A stretch of DNA of 47,037 bases, taken from contig JAEUHI010000044.1 in the NCBI GenBank assembly GCA_016795385.1, positions 1-47,037 on the forward strand. The letters are read 5' to 3'. The DNA is from Verrucomicrobiales bacterium (lineage in GTDB: Bacteria; Verrucomicrobiota; Verrucomicrobiia; Verrucomicrobiales; DEV007). Both the position numbers and the translations under genes were made by a program. Below, in pieces: positions 14,482 to 22,205 of the stretch (its first letter is position 1; each line of letters opens with the position of its first letter). The notes under the pieces are model-generated. The model had not been told where the DNA came from. It did no database searches and worked only from the letters and a program-made list of their open reading frames with translations.

Positions 14482-15624
14482 ATGACCACGCCCATCGCAA
14501 AACCCCGCGTCGCCATCATCGGTCTCGGCTTCGGTGCCGAGTTCATCCCCATCTATCAGCGCCATCCGAATGCCGAAATGGCCGCGATCTGCCAGCGCAA
14601 TCCGGAGATGCTGAAGGAAATCGGCGACAAGTTCGGCGTGGCGAAGCGCTACACCGACTACAACGAGCTCCTCGCCGATCCTGACATTGACGCCGTCCAC
14701 ATCAACACGCCGATCCCGAACCACGCCGAGCACACTCTCGCCGCGCTGCGCGCGGGCAAACACGTCGCCTGCACCGTGCCGATGGCGACCTCGGTCGAGG
14801 ATTGCAAGGCCATCGTCGATCTCTGCCGCGAGACCGGACTCCACTACATGATGATGGAGACCGTCGTCTACGCCCGCGAGTTCCTCTTCATGAAGGAGCT
14901 CTACGACCAGGGCGAACTCGGCAAGCTGCAGTTCCTCAAGGCGAGCCACCAGCAGGATATGGACGGCTGGCCGGGCTACTGGCCGGGCCTGCCCCCGATG
15001 CACTACGCGACCCACTGCGTCGGACCCGTCCTCGGGCTCGCCCGCAACGAGGCCGAATACGTGAGCTGTTTCCCCAGCGGCACGATTCGCGAGGAGATGC
15101 ACGCGTGCTACGGCTCGCCCTTCGCCGTCGAGACGACCCACATCAAGTTCGCGAACAGCGACCTCAGCGCCCAGGTCTACCGCTCCCTCTTCGATGTCGC
15201 GCGCCAATACCGCGAGAGCTTCGAGGTCTACGGATCGAAGAAGGCGGTCGAATGGCCCCTCGTCGAGCACGAGCCCCTCGTCGTCCACACCGCGAAAAAG
15301 CCCGAGCCCGAGATCCCCGAGCGCGTCACCTGCCCCGACTACGGGCATCTTCTCCCCGCGGAAATCGCCCCCTTCACCCAGGGTGGTGTTTACGGTGGTG
15401 ACGGCGGTGAGGAACACCTCAGCTTCACCCAGGGCGCCGGCCACGGCGGATCACACCCGCACCTCGTGCATCAGTTTGTGGAGTTGCTGCGTGGGGCCGG
15501 TGAGGGTTATCCGAATGCGGTCCAGTCGGCGAACATTACGCTTTGCGGGATTTTGGCGCACGAAAGTGCGTTGAAGGGCGGCGAGTTGATGCGCTTGCCG
15601 GAGTGGAGTTTGACGGTGGGGTGA
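14482..15624 (+). CDS. Gfo/Idh/MocA-family oxidoreductase lacking the EKP lysine
   Basis: 380 residues from the ATG at 14482. The N-terminal Rossmann domain starts KPRVAIIGLGFGAEFIPIY with the dinucleotide glycine motif, and INTPIPNHAEHTLAALRAGK follows as usual. The catalytic segment, normally Glu-Lys-Pro, reads AGKHVACTVPMATSVEDC, so the Lys is Val. The C-terminal domain has ASHQQDMDGWPGYWPGLPPM and many His (GAGHGGSHPHLVHQF) that could bind substrate. Family members are NAD(P)-dependent sugar or inositol dehydrogenases. This subgroup with a VP instead of KP may use another general acid or act as a hydrolyase-type enzyme. The N-terminus is non-secretory, so it is cytoplasmic. Confidence 0.85.
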   Translation: MTTPIAKPRVAIIGLGFGAEFIPIYQRHPNAEMAAICQRNPEMLKEIGDKFGVAKRYTDYNELLADPDIDAVHINTPIPNHAEHTLAALRAGKHVACTVPMATSVEDCKAIVDLCRETGLHYMMMETVVYAREFLFMKELYDQGELGKLQFLKASHQQDMDGWPGYWPGLPPMHYATHCVGPVLGLARNEAEYVSCFPSGTIREEMHACYGSPFAVETTHIKFANSDLSAQVYRSLFDVARQYRESFEVYGSKKAVEWPLVEHEPLVVHTAKKPEPEIPERVTCPDYGHLLPAEIAPFTQGGVYGGDGGEEHLSFTQGAGHGGSHPHLVHQFVELLRGAGEGYPNAVQSANITLCGILAHESALKGGELMRLPEWSLTVG

Positions 15625-15650
15625 GGATCGCGCTCTCAAGGCTTGATTCG

Positions 15651-15700
15651 CGGACATCTGCGGACATCTGCGGACATCTGCGGACATCTGCGGACATCTG
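15651..15700. repeat. Tandem repeat, five exact copies of a 10-bp unit
   Basis: The unit CGGACATCTG occurs five times head to tail without a mismatch, 27 bases after the oxidoreductase stop. The exactness suggests recent slippage expansion or active maintenance. The unit is not a whole number of codons, and no gene uses it. Confidence 0.95.
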
Positions 15701-15824
15701 CGTTCAAATAGATTCCCAACGCGAATGGTCGCGAATGAAACGCGAATTCGCGCGAATGGATCAATCGAAAGATGATCGCGCCTGGGGCCGCCACGCCCCT
15801 ATCGCAGCAAATTCATCCTTCTGG

Positions 15825-15981
15825 ATCCGTGTTTATCCGTGTACATTTGACGCCTTCGGCATCCAGCTCCGCTTCGCTTCGATTGTGGTCCAAATCATCG
15901 GAGCCTCGGCCCAGACTTCAACTACCGCGTCGGCGGGTTAAGAAGGGATTCGACCACGGATTCACACGTATCAACACGGAT
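15825..15981. repeat. Inverted-repeat element of the ATCCGTGT type
   Basis: The left arm 15825-15846 (ATCCGTGTTTATCCGTGTACAT) is written here in two parts, ATCCGTGTTTATCC and GTGTACAT. It matches the reverse complement of 15960-15981 at 18 of 22 positions. About 113 bases lie between the arms. Similar ACGGAT/ATCCGTG words are common as dispersed intergenic repeats in PVC and other genomes, from memory. Confidence 0.6.
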
Positions 15982-16046
15982 GGATGAAGACAAAACAATC
16001 GGTCGGAAACGGGAAACCTTTCCCCCACTCCCGACGTTTCATTCGC

Positions 16047-17321
16047 ATGTCCCTCGCGCCCTTCCCCCTGACCGCCCTCGCCCTCACCGCACTCCTCCTC
16101 GCCCCACAGACGACCACGGCCGATCCCTCCCAGAACTGGGCGCACTGGCGGGGACACGGGGGCAACGGCGTCTCCATCACCGCGACGCCGCCGACGACCT
16201 TCAGCGACACCGAGAACGTGAAATGGAAAGTCGAGATCCCCGGCCGCGGCTCGGGCTCGCCGGTGATCTGGGAGGACAGTGTCTTTGTCACCTCGGCGGT
16301 GCCGGAGGCCGGAGGCGGGAACAAACTCAGTTTCCAGCTCTTCTGCTTCGACCGGGCCACCGGTGAGTTGAAATGGAAACAAACCGCCGTGACCGCGACT
16401 CCCCACGAGGGCACCCACGAGACGAACGGCTTTGCCTCGGCCTCTCCCTGCACCGACGGCGAGCGGGTCTACGCCCACTTCGGCTCGCGCGGACTGTTCT
16501 GCTACGACCTCGAAGGCACCCTCCTCTGGAGCAAGACGGATTTTCCTCCCATGACGACCCGCAACGGCTTTGGCGAGGGCAGCTCTCCGACCCTCGCGGG
16601 CGACACCCTCCTCGTGCCCTGGGATCATGAGGGACCCTCGGCCCTCTACGCCCTCGACAAAAAGACCGGCGCCCCCCTCTGGACCGCGAAACGGGACCGC
16701 GAGCCGACCTGTTGGGCCACTCCCCTCGTGGTCGAAATTGAAGGCAAGTCGCAGGTCATCATGAACGGCCAGAACAAAGCCCGCGCCTACGATCTCGCGA
16801 CGGGAGAGGAACTTTGGAGTTGCGGAGGCCAGACCGAGCGACCCGTCGCCTCGGCGGTTTATGCCGACGGGCTCGCCTTTGTCGGGAGCGGCTTCCGCGG
16901 CTCCTTCCTCGGGGCCTTCCGCCTCGACGGCAAGGGCGACATCGAGGGCACCGAACACGTCGTCTGGCAGACGAAACAGGACACCCCCGACATCGCCTCG
17001 CCCCTCCTCTCCGGGGGACGGCTCTACTTCTACAAAGGGAAAAGCGGCATCCTCACCTGCCTCGAAGCCGCCACCGGCAAGGTCCTCTTCGGCCCCGAAC
17101 GCATCCCCGGAATCAGCTCCACCTACGCCTCCCCCGTCGCCGCCGGCGGCCATGTCTACCTGACCGACCGGAGTGGAGCGATCACGGTGATCAAGGACGG
17201 ACCGAAGCTGGAGGTGGTGGCGACGAATTCCCTGGGCCAGGGCGTGGATGCGACGCCCGCGCCGGTGGGCGGACAGTTGTTCGTGCGCGGGGAGCGGACG
17301 TTGTTTTGTTTGGGGGAGTAA
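16047..17321 (+). CDS. Secreted PQQ-like beta-propeller protein
   Basis: 424 residues from the ATG at 16047, chosen because it opens directly on a signal peptide (MSLAPFPLTALALTALLLAP, cleavage after TTA). An upstream in-frame ATG at 15984 would place 21 polar residues before it and lies next to an intergenic repeat. The mature protein is an eight-bladed PQQ-type propeller with repeated blade motifs such as CFDRATGELKWKQ, CYDLEGTLLWSK, ALDKKTGAPLWTA and AYDLATGEELWSC. Proteins of this kind are abundant in Verrucomicrobiota and Planctomycetota and are usually annotated only as PQQ-binding-like. Cofactor-binding dehydrogenase residues are not evident, so a scaffold role is as likely as catalysis. 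Confidence 0.88.
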   Translation: MSLAPFPLTALALTALLLAPQTTTADPSQNWAHWRGHGGNGVSITATPPTTFSDTENVKWKVEIPGRGSGSPVIWEDSVFVTSAVPEAGGGNKLSFQLFCFDRATGELKWKQTAVTATPHEGTHETNGFASASPCTDGERVYAHFGSRGLFCYDLEGTLLWSKTDFPPMTTRNGFGEGSSPTLAGDTLLVPWDHEGPSALYALDKKTGAPLWTAKRDREPTCWATPLVVEIEGKSQVIMNGQNKARAYDLATGEELWSCGGQTERPVASAVYADGLAFVGSGFRGSFLGAFRLDGKGDIEGTEHVVWQTKQDTPDIASPLLSGGRLYFYKGKSGILTCLEAATGKVLFGPERIPGISSTYASPVAAGGHVYLTDRSGAITVIKDGPKLEVVATNSLGQGVDATPAPVGGQLFVRGERTLFCLGE

Positions 17322-17437
17322 TGGAGTAGTGGAGTAGTGGAGAATCGGAGCGTAGCGGAGATAGACGGAGCATCGCGAAGTCAAATGGAGCGGTGAGGCT
17401 GGCCATTCCTGCTTCTCTGCGCGAAAGTGTGCGTGCC

Positions 17438-17693
17438 ATGCCACGTTCCATCCTCCAAATGCGAAACCTCGGCCCCCGCTGCGCCGAATGGCTCGCCGGG
17501 ATCGGCATCCACGATGAAAACGATCTTCGCTCCATCGGCGCCGCGACGGCGTACCGGGAGCTCGTCATCCGCGGGATCGTCAGACCGCATCGCATGCTCC
17601 TCTATGCGCTGGGCGGGGCCTTGTTGGATCTCGATTGATTGCACCCAACTGCCGCGGGAGATCAAGCGTGAGTTGGAGGAGGAGGCGGGGTGA
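17438..17693 (+). pseudogene. TfoX/Sxy C-terminal-domain gene with a late frameshift
   Basis: The frame from the ATG at 17438 encodes MRNLGPRCAEWLAGIGIHDE, DLRSIGAATAYRELVIRG and RMLLYALGGALLDLD, the helix-hairpin-helix-like TfoX C-terminal domain, and then stops at 17636-17638. The expected domain end, TQLPREIKRELEEEAG, follows at once in another frame up to 17693. A GATTGATT tandem duplication at about 17629-17636 explains the shift: removing one GATT joins both parts in frame as LDCTQLPREIK. Stand-alone TfoX-C proteins exist, so the missing N-terminal domain is not itself damage. TfoX/Sxy proteins promote competence gene expression in some bacteria, but most stand-alone forms have no known role. 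A sequencing or assembly error is possible. Confidence 0.75.
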
Positions 17694-17750
17694 GAGTGGG
17701 CACGTCCCGGCTAAGGCGGGAGGCACGACAATGTTGAGACCGCATCGCCA

Positions 17751-18851
17751 TTACTTTCCAAATCCCTTCGGGACAAGATTCAGCGCATTGATCGTTTCGT
17801 TGACCGCCTCGAGGCGTTCGTGGGTTTTGATCACATCGGTGTAATCCCAGTAGGTTAGGTTGCTGAGTCCATCGACATCCTCGGCGTGAGCCCGAATCTT
17901 CTCGAGCTGCTTTGCATCGGAAACCGCGACCACTCCCTGCACCGCGGCATTCTTCTTTGATTTCAGAAGATTGAGGATCAGGCTGTCGATCGACCCTTTG
18001 GTCTGCACTTCGAAAACGTAAATCACCCGCCCCATGTTACCAATCGTGGCTTCCCAAACGGCATCGACCTTGGAACCCGCTGAGACCAACACCTCGATCC
18101 GGGCATTGAAGCCAAGCCACTTTCCGATGTCGGCGATTTTCTCCTTCACATCGTCATGGAGAAACTCGGCAGCCTCTTCGAGTTGGGCTTCTTCCGGTTC
18201 CGGAGTCTTTGAAATCGGATCTTCCTTCCGCTCATCCGCCAGCTTCGCGATTGGATGGATCTCGTTCCAGAGGAGGTAGTTCACTTCGAGCAGATCGTGT
18301 CGATCTCCCGATACCGCGGACAGACGATCGCGGATTTCATCTGCAATCGCACAGATCCGCTGATACGAGTCGCCTTTGATCTGATGGGTTTTCTGGGGCA
18401 ATCCCGCGTAGCCCAGATAGTTGAGAGAGTCGACGGTGACCTTGTTCCAAATGATGCACTCGTCCGGATGGACGTAACCAAGCAACTCGCTCATCATGCT
18501 GGGACCGATCCACTTGGCCTTGCTCCGAAATTCATCCCAACGTTGGGCGACCGGGGCGGCTCCCCACAAAAAATCGGATAGGCGTGATCGCAGGTTATCG
18601 AGACCATTGTCGGATATGATCTGATTCACCTGATACTCCTTGTTTCCCCACATCGCCATGCTCCAGAGCGGCGTGAAGAATTCGACAAGTTCATCGGGCG
18701 ACGCCTTCATCATCCGGTCCCGGTTCCATCGGTGAAAGGCTTGCAGACGGAGGGCACGGTCTTCGGCTTCTTCAGCGGCTTTCGCTGGATTCTGTTTCCG
18801 TTCGTCGAGGTATCGCTTGATGTGATCGGTTAGCAGGGCGTCATCTTTCAT
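17751..18851 (-). CDS. Two-domain protein with a C-terminal PD-(D/E)XK-like nuclease, putative defence gene
   Basis: 366 residues from the ATG at 18851 with AGAAAG just upstream; the frame stays open to 18923. Residues 1-210 are helical, with FFTPLWSMAMWGNKEYQVNQ and WIGPSMMSELLGYVHPDECI in a form seen in N-terminal domains of restriction-like proteins, from memory. Residues 235-300 hold a PD-(D/E)XK-like core: a helix with a conserved-looking Glu (ARIEVLV), AGSKVDAVWE with D263, then VIYVFEVQTKG with E281-x-Q283 (Gln in place of the usual Lys; K285 two residues later). It is a lone gene, with neither a methylase nor an ATPase beside it. A DNA-cleaving role in defence is inferred; methylated-DNA or single-gene restriction are options. 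Confidence 0.65.
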   Translation of the reverse strand: MKDDALLTDHIKRYLDERKQNPAKAAEEAEDRALRLQAFHRWNRDRMMKASPDELVEFFTPLWSMAMWGNKEYQVNQIISDNGLDNLRSRLSDFLWGAAPVAQRWDEFRSKAKWIGPSMMSELLGYVHPDECIIWNKVTVDSLNYLGYAGLPQKTHQIKGDSYQRICAIADEIRDRLSAVSGDRHDLLEVNYLLWNEIHPIAKLADERKEDPISKTPEPEEAQLEEAAEFLHDDVKEKIADIGKWLGFNARIEVLVSAGSKVDAVWEATIGNMGRVIYVFEVQTKGSIDSLILNLLKSKKNAAVQGVVAVSDAKQLEKIRAHAEDVDGLSNLTYWDYTDVIKTHERLEAVNETINALNLVPKGFGK

Positions 18852-19002
18852 TCGCTTTCTGTGATTGCGTAGCTCCGTTTTCTTTAAGTGAATACCAAAC
18901 CACCGGCAACCTACATTCGTCATTCGAGGGCAATCCGCCCGCCTTCACGCCCCCACCCCGCCTTGCCTCCCTTCCCGAAATCCGCAAAACTCCCCTTCAC
19001 CC

Positions 19003-20454
19003 ATGAAACTCCCGGCCCTGCTCCTGCTTTTCCTCGCCCTCGCGCTGCCGGCGATCCACGCGGCGGATAAACCCAATATCGTCATCATCCTCGCCGACGA
19101 TCTGGGCTACGGTGACCTCGGCTGCTTCGGCTCCGAAAAAATCAAGACACCCCATCTCGACGCGATGGCCGGCGAAGGGCTGCGGCTGACGAGCTTCTAC
19201 GCGCAGGCGGTGTGTGGTCCCTCGAGGGCGGCACTGATGACTGGCTGCTACCCGATCCGAATCGCCGAACCGGGCAACAAGAAAAACCAGCACACCGTTG
19301 TGCATCCGAAGGAGATCACGATGGCCGAGGTCCTGCGCGAGGCCGGTTACGCGACCGGCTGCATCGGCAAGTGGCATCTCGGCGCGCATGCGAAGGATTC
19401 GCCCACCGGCTTCGATCCCGCGACGATGCCGAACGGCCAGGGCTTCGACGAATTCTACGGCACTCCCCTCTTCAACGGCACCACCGTGAGGGTGGAGGAC
19501 TCGAAATTTCGCAGCACGATCCTGCGCAACGAGGAGGTCGTTGTGCCCGCGGTGGAGTCGTGGGACGGGATCACGCAGGACTACACGCGCGAGGCGGTCG
19601 ATTTCATCCAGCGGCATCGCGACCGGCCCTTTTTCCTCTATCTCGCCCACAACATGCCCCACATCCCGCTCGGGGCGTCGGAGCGCTTCAAGGGGAAAAG
19701 TGCGGGCGGCCCGTACGGCGACGCGGTCGAGGAGCTCGACTGGAGTTGCGGCGAGATCTTGAAGACCCTGCGCGAACTCGGCCTCGCGGAAAACACGCTC
19801 GTGATTTTCACCTCCGACAACGGCCCGTGGATCGAGACGACGAAGGGCATGGAGCCGGATGGGGCGCCCTTCATCCCGCGGGATCATTCCGGGAATGCCG
19901 GTCCCCTGCGCGGCTACAAGATGCTGACCTGGGAGGGCGGCCTGCGCGTGCCCTGTGTCGCGTGGTGGCCGGGGAAGATCCCCGCCGGCACGACGAGTGA
20001 CGCGATCACCTCGACGATCGATCTGTTCCCTACCTTTGCGGCAATGGCCGGAGGCAAGGTGCCGACCGACCGGATTATCGACGGCCGCGACCTGGGCGCC
20101 CTCCTCCGCGATCCGGCGAACACCGCCTCCCCGCACGAGGCGTTCTATTACTATTGCTTCACGCACCTTCAGGCGGTGCGCAGCGGGCAATGGAAGTTTG
20201 TTAGGAAACGTCCCGAGCATCCGCCCTGGGTGGGCTTCAGCGGACGCTTCGCGGGCAACGCGGTCGACGAACTCTCGCTCTACGATCTCGAGAAGGATCC
20301 CGGTGAAACGACCAATGTCGCCGCGGAGCATCCGGAAGTCCTCGCCCGCCTCCGCCAGCTCGCCCACGAGGCCCGCATGGACCTCGGCGACTACGACCAC
20401 ACCGGGAGCGGGGCGCGCTTTTTTGATGGAGCGGCGCCGGTGCGATCGAAGTGA
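19003..20454 (+). CDS. Secreted sulfatase (arylsulfatase A family)
   Basis: 483 residues. Signal peptide MKLPALLLLFLALALPAIHA, then DKPNIVIILADDLGYGDLGC with the Asp pair that binds calcium. The formylglycine site is CGPSRAALMTG (C-x-P-S-R), so it needs a formylglycine-generating enzyme, which is not encoded in the window. Further conserved parts are IGKWHLGAHA and FTSDNGPW. Formylglycine sulfatases remove sulfate esters from sugars or other substrates; Verrucomicrobiota use many against sulfated polysaccharides. It is the first gene of a plus-strand group with PhoD, a second sulfatase and a haem protein. Confidence 0.95.
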   Translation: MKLPALLLLFLALALPAIHAADKPNIVIILADDLGYGDLGCFGSEKIKTPHLDAMAGEGLRLTSFYAQAVCGPSRAALMTGCYPIRIAEPGNKKNQHTVVHPKEITMAEVLREAGYATGCIGKWHLGAHAKDSPTGFDPATMPNGQGFDEFYGTPLFNGTTVRVEDSKFRSTILRNEEVVVPAVESWDGITQDYTREAVDFIQRHRDRPFFLYLAHNMPHIPLGASERFKGKSAGGPYGDAVEELDWSCGEILKTLRELGLAENTLVIFTSDNGPWIETTKGMEPDGAPFIPRDHSGNAGPLRGYKMLTWEGGLRVPCVAWWPGKIPAGTTSDAITSTIDLFPTFAAMAGGKVPTDRIIDGRDLGALLRDPANTASPHEAFYYYCFTHLQAVRSGQWKFVRKRPEHPPWVGFSGRFAGNAVDELSLYDLEKDPGETTNVAAEHPEVLARLRQLAHEARMDLGDYDHTGSGARFFDGAAPVRSK

Positions 20455-20775
20455 GCGATCGGGCTTCGTCTTGAAAGAGGCGGCCTACCATCGAACGGAG
20501 AAGGGGCGGCCTACGGAATACACTGAAAACGCGGAACTACAGAAGGCCGAGATAGATGCCGCAGGCAACAAAATACACCATCGTTGACGGGTCGATCGAG
20601 ATTCATGCCATTTCTTCGTTTTCCGTGCCTTCCGTGTATTCCGTAGGCCGCCATTCCTCGATTTAAAAATGAAACGACGGCAAAAGAACCAGCTTGGGGG
20701 AGGAGAGGATCGTTATCGCGACAGACCCGTCTGACCTTGCCTTTCCCCATCCCTTTTGACACGATCCCCTGCCCC
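20455..20775 (+). other. Intergenic spacer between sulfatase and PhoD genes (no gene)
   Basis: No gene can be supported in these 321 bases. The stretch holds a perfect 19-bp inverted repeat (20505-20523 and 20634-20652) and a partial third copy of its GGCGGCCTAC word at 20479-20488. After 20655 the sequence is AT-richer up to the PhoD gene and may hold a promoter, but no convincing -35/-10 pair was found. Confidence 0.65.
20505..20652. repeat. Inverted-repeat element, 148 bp, perfect 19-bp arms
   Basis: The left arm GGCGGCCTACGGAATACAC at 20505-20523 is the exact reverse complement of 20634-20652. The arms extend with lower identity inward (ACTGAAAACGCGGA against ACGGAAGGCACGGAAAACG). The element has no coding capacity and resembles a miniature inverted-repeat element or a dispersed intergenic repeat. 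Confidence 0.8.
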
Positions 20776-22197
20776 ATGAAACCCCTCGCTCTCCTCTTCC
20801 TGGCGCTCGCGATCACTCCGGCGCTTGCCGCCGAAATCCATCACGCCCAGGGCGAGATGGCGGGCGAGCCGACGGCGAACTCGGTGCTCCTGCAATCTCG
20901 GCTCACCGCAATCCCCGGTCCGGAGCTCGATGCGGAGGGCGACGTGCCCGGGGCGGCGGGGGTGGCGTGTTTCGAGTGGAGCGAGTCGGCCGAATTTGCG
21001 GAAGCGAAACGCACCGGGTGGATCCGGGCGACTCCGGAGTCCGACTTCATCGTCCGGGCGAAGCTTGAGCATCTGAAACCGGGCACGCGCTATCATTACC
21101 GTGTCCTCGCCGGAGCCACTGAGGCGGACGCGACAGCCGGCCCGACCCGCGCCTTCAAAACCCTGCCCGATCCGGCCGCCGACACGCCGCTTTCCTTCCT
21201 CATGGGCAGTTGCCAGAACTACGCCTTTTTCATGAACGGCGCGGAAGGAAAAGGAAAACCGGCACCCGAGGAGGACAAACGCCTCGGCTACCCTTCCTAC
21301 GCCGCGATGCTCGCGCTCAAGCCCGACTTCTTCATCGGCACGGGCGACATCGTCTATTACGACCATCCCGCGAAGACCGCGGCCAAGACCCTGCCCGAGT
21401 TGCGCAAAAAATGGCACGAGCAATTCCGCTTTCCGCGCATGGTCGAGTTCTTCGCGGTGACGCCGGCCTATTGGTCGAAGGACGATCACGATTTCCGCTA
21501 CAACGACGCCGACCTCGACGGCAAAGCCCTGCCCGCGCCCTCGACCGGCATCGAACTCTTCCGCGAACAGATGCCGATCCATCCCGCAGGCGACACGACC
21601 TCTCCGACCTACCGCACCCATCGCGTTCACCAGGATCTGCAGCTCTGGTTCGTCGAGGGTCGCGACTACCGCTCGCCCAACGCGATGCCCGACGGTCCTG
21701 ACAAAACGATCTGGGGAGCGGAGCAACGCGACTGGCTCCAGCGCACCCTGAAGGAGAGCGACGCCACCTGGAAGATCCTCATCACGCCGACGCCCATGGT
21801 CGGCCCCGACCGCGACAGCAAGAAGGACAACCACACCAACACCCGCGGCTTCAAGCAGGAGGCCGACCGCTTCTTCGCCTGGCTCGCGGAGAACGGCGTG
21901 AAAAACGTGATGAGTTTCTGCGGCGACCGTCACTGGCAATACCACAGCGTCCATCCCTCGGGCTTCGAGGAGTTTTCCTGCGGCGCGCTGAACGACGAGA
22001 ACGCGATCCGCGGCGAGAAACCCGGCGGAAAGAACACGACCGATCCCGAAGGGCTCATCGAACAGCGTTTCCTATATCCCGAGCCGACCGGAGGATTCCT
22101 CCAGGTCTCGGTTGAGGGGAAGGAGGGCGGACTGCGGATCGCCTTTGTTGATGACGAAGGCACCGTGCTCTACGAGACTTCGAAAACCCAACCCTGA
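20776..22197 (+). CDS. PhoD-like alkaline phosphatase/phosphodiesterase
   Basis: 473 residues from the ATG at 20776. A Sec-type signal peptide (MKPLALLFLALAITPALAA) replaces the twin-arginine type usual for PhoD. The N-terminal fibronectin-like PhoD domain contains LKPGTRYHYRVLAG. The metallophosphoesterase domain has FLMGSCQNYAF, FIGTGDIVYYDHP, YWSKDDHDFRYND and FCGDRHWQYHS, matching the metal-binding Asp, Asn and His blocks of the family. It probably hydrolyses phosphomono- or diesters in the periplasm or outside. Placement between two sulfatases, 8 bases before the second, suggests shared transcription and common substrates such as decorated polysaccharide. Confidence 0.9.
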   Translation: MKPLALLFLALAITPALAAEIHHAQGEMAGEPTANSVLLQSRLTAIPGPELDAEGDVPGAAGVACFEWSESAEFAEAKRTGWIRATPESDFIVRAKLEHLKPGTRYHYRVLAGATEADATAGPTRAFKTLPDPAADTPLSFLMGSCQNYAFFMNGAEGKGKPAPEEDKRLGYPSYAAMLALKPDFFIGTGDIVYYDHPAKTAAKTLPELRKKWHEQFRFPRMVEFFAVTPAYWSKDDHDFRYNDADLDGKALPAPSTGIELFREQMPIHPAGDTTSPTYRTHRVHQDLQLWFVEGRDYRSPNAMPDGPDKTIWGAEQRDWLQRTLKESDATWKILITPTPMVGPDRDSKKDNHTNTRGFKQEADRFFAWLAENGVKNVMSFCGDRHWQYHSVHPSGFEEFSCGALNDENAIRGEKPGGKNTTDPEGLIEQRFLYPEPTGGFLQVSVEGKEGGLRIAFVDDEGTVLYETSKTQP

Positions 22198-22205
22198 CCC
22201 CGCCC

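Larger units (their letters stand above)
15625..16046 (+). other. Repeat-rich intergenic spacer (no gene)
   Basis: No supportable gene was found in these 422 bases. They hold a 5 x 10-bp tandem array (15651-15700), a cluster of CGCGAAT words at 15720-15756, and an imperfect inverted-repeat pair (15825-15846 and 15960-15981) of the ATCCGTGT type. The frames through the region are short and of shadow type. The next gene's signal peptide begins at 16047. Confidence 0.7.

Noticed and set aside
15451..15687. Minus-strand frame with repeated CPQMSADVRR peptides
   Set aside because: The peptide repeat is only a translation of the 10-bp DNA tandem array; there is no other sign of a gene.
15918..17444. 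508-residue minus-strand frame with a plausible length
   Set aside because: It is antisense to the beta-propeller gene, whose signal peptide and blade motifs are clear.
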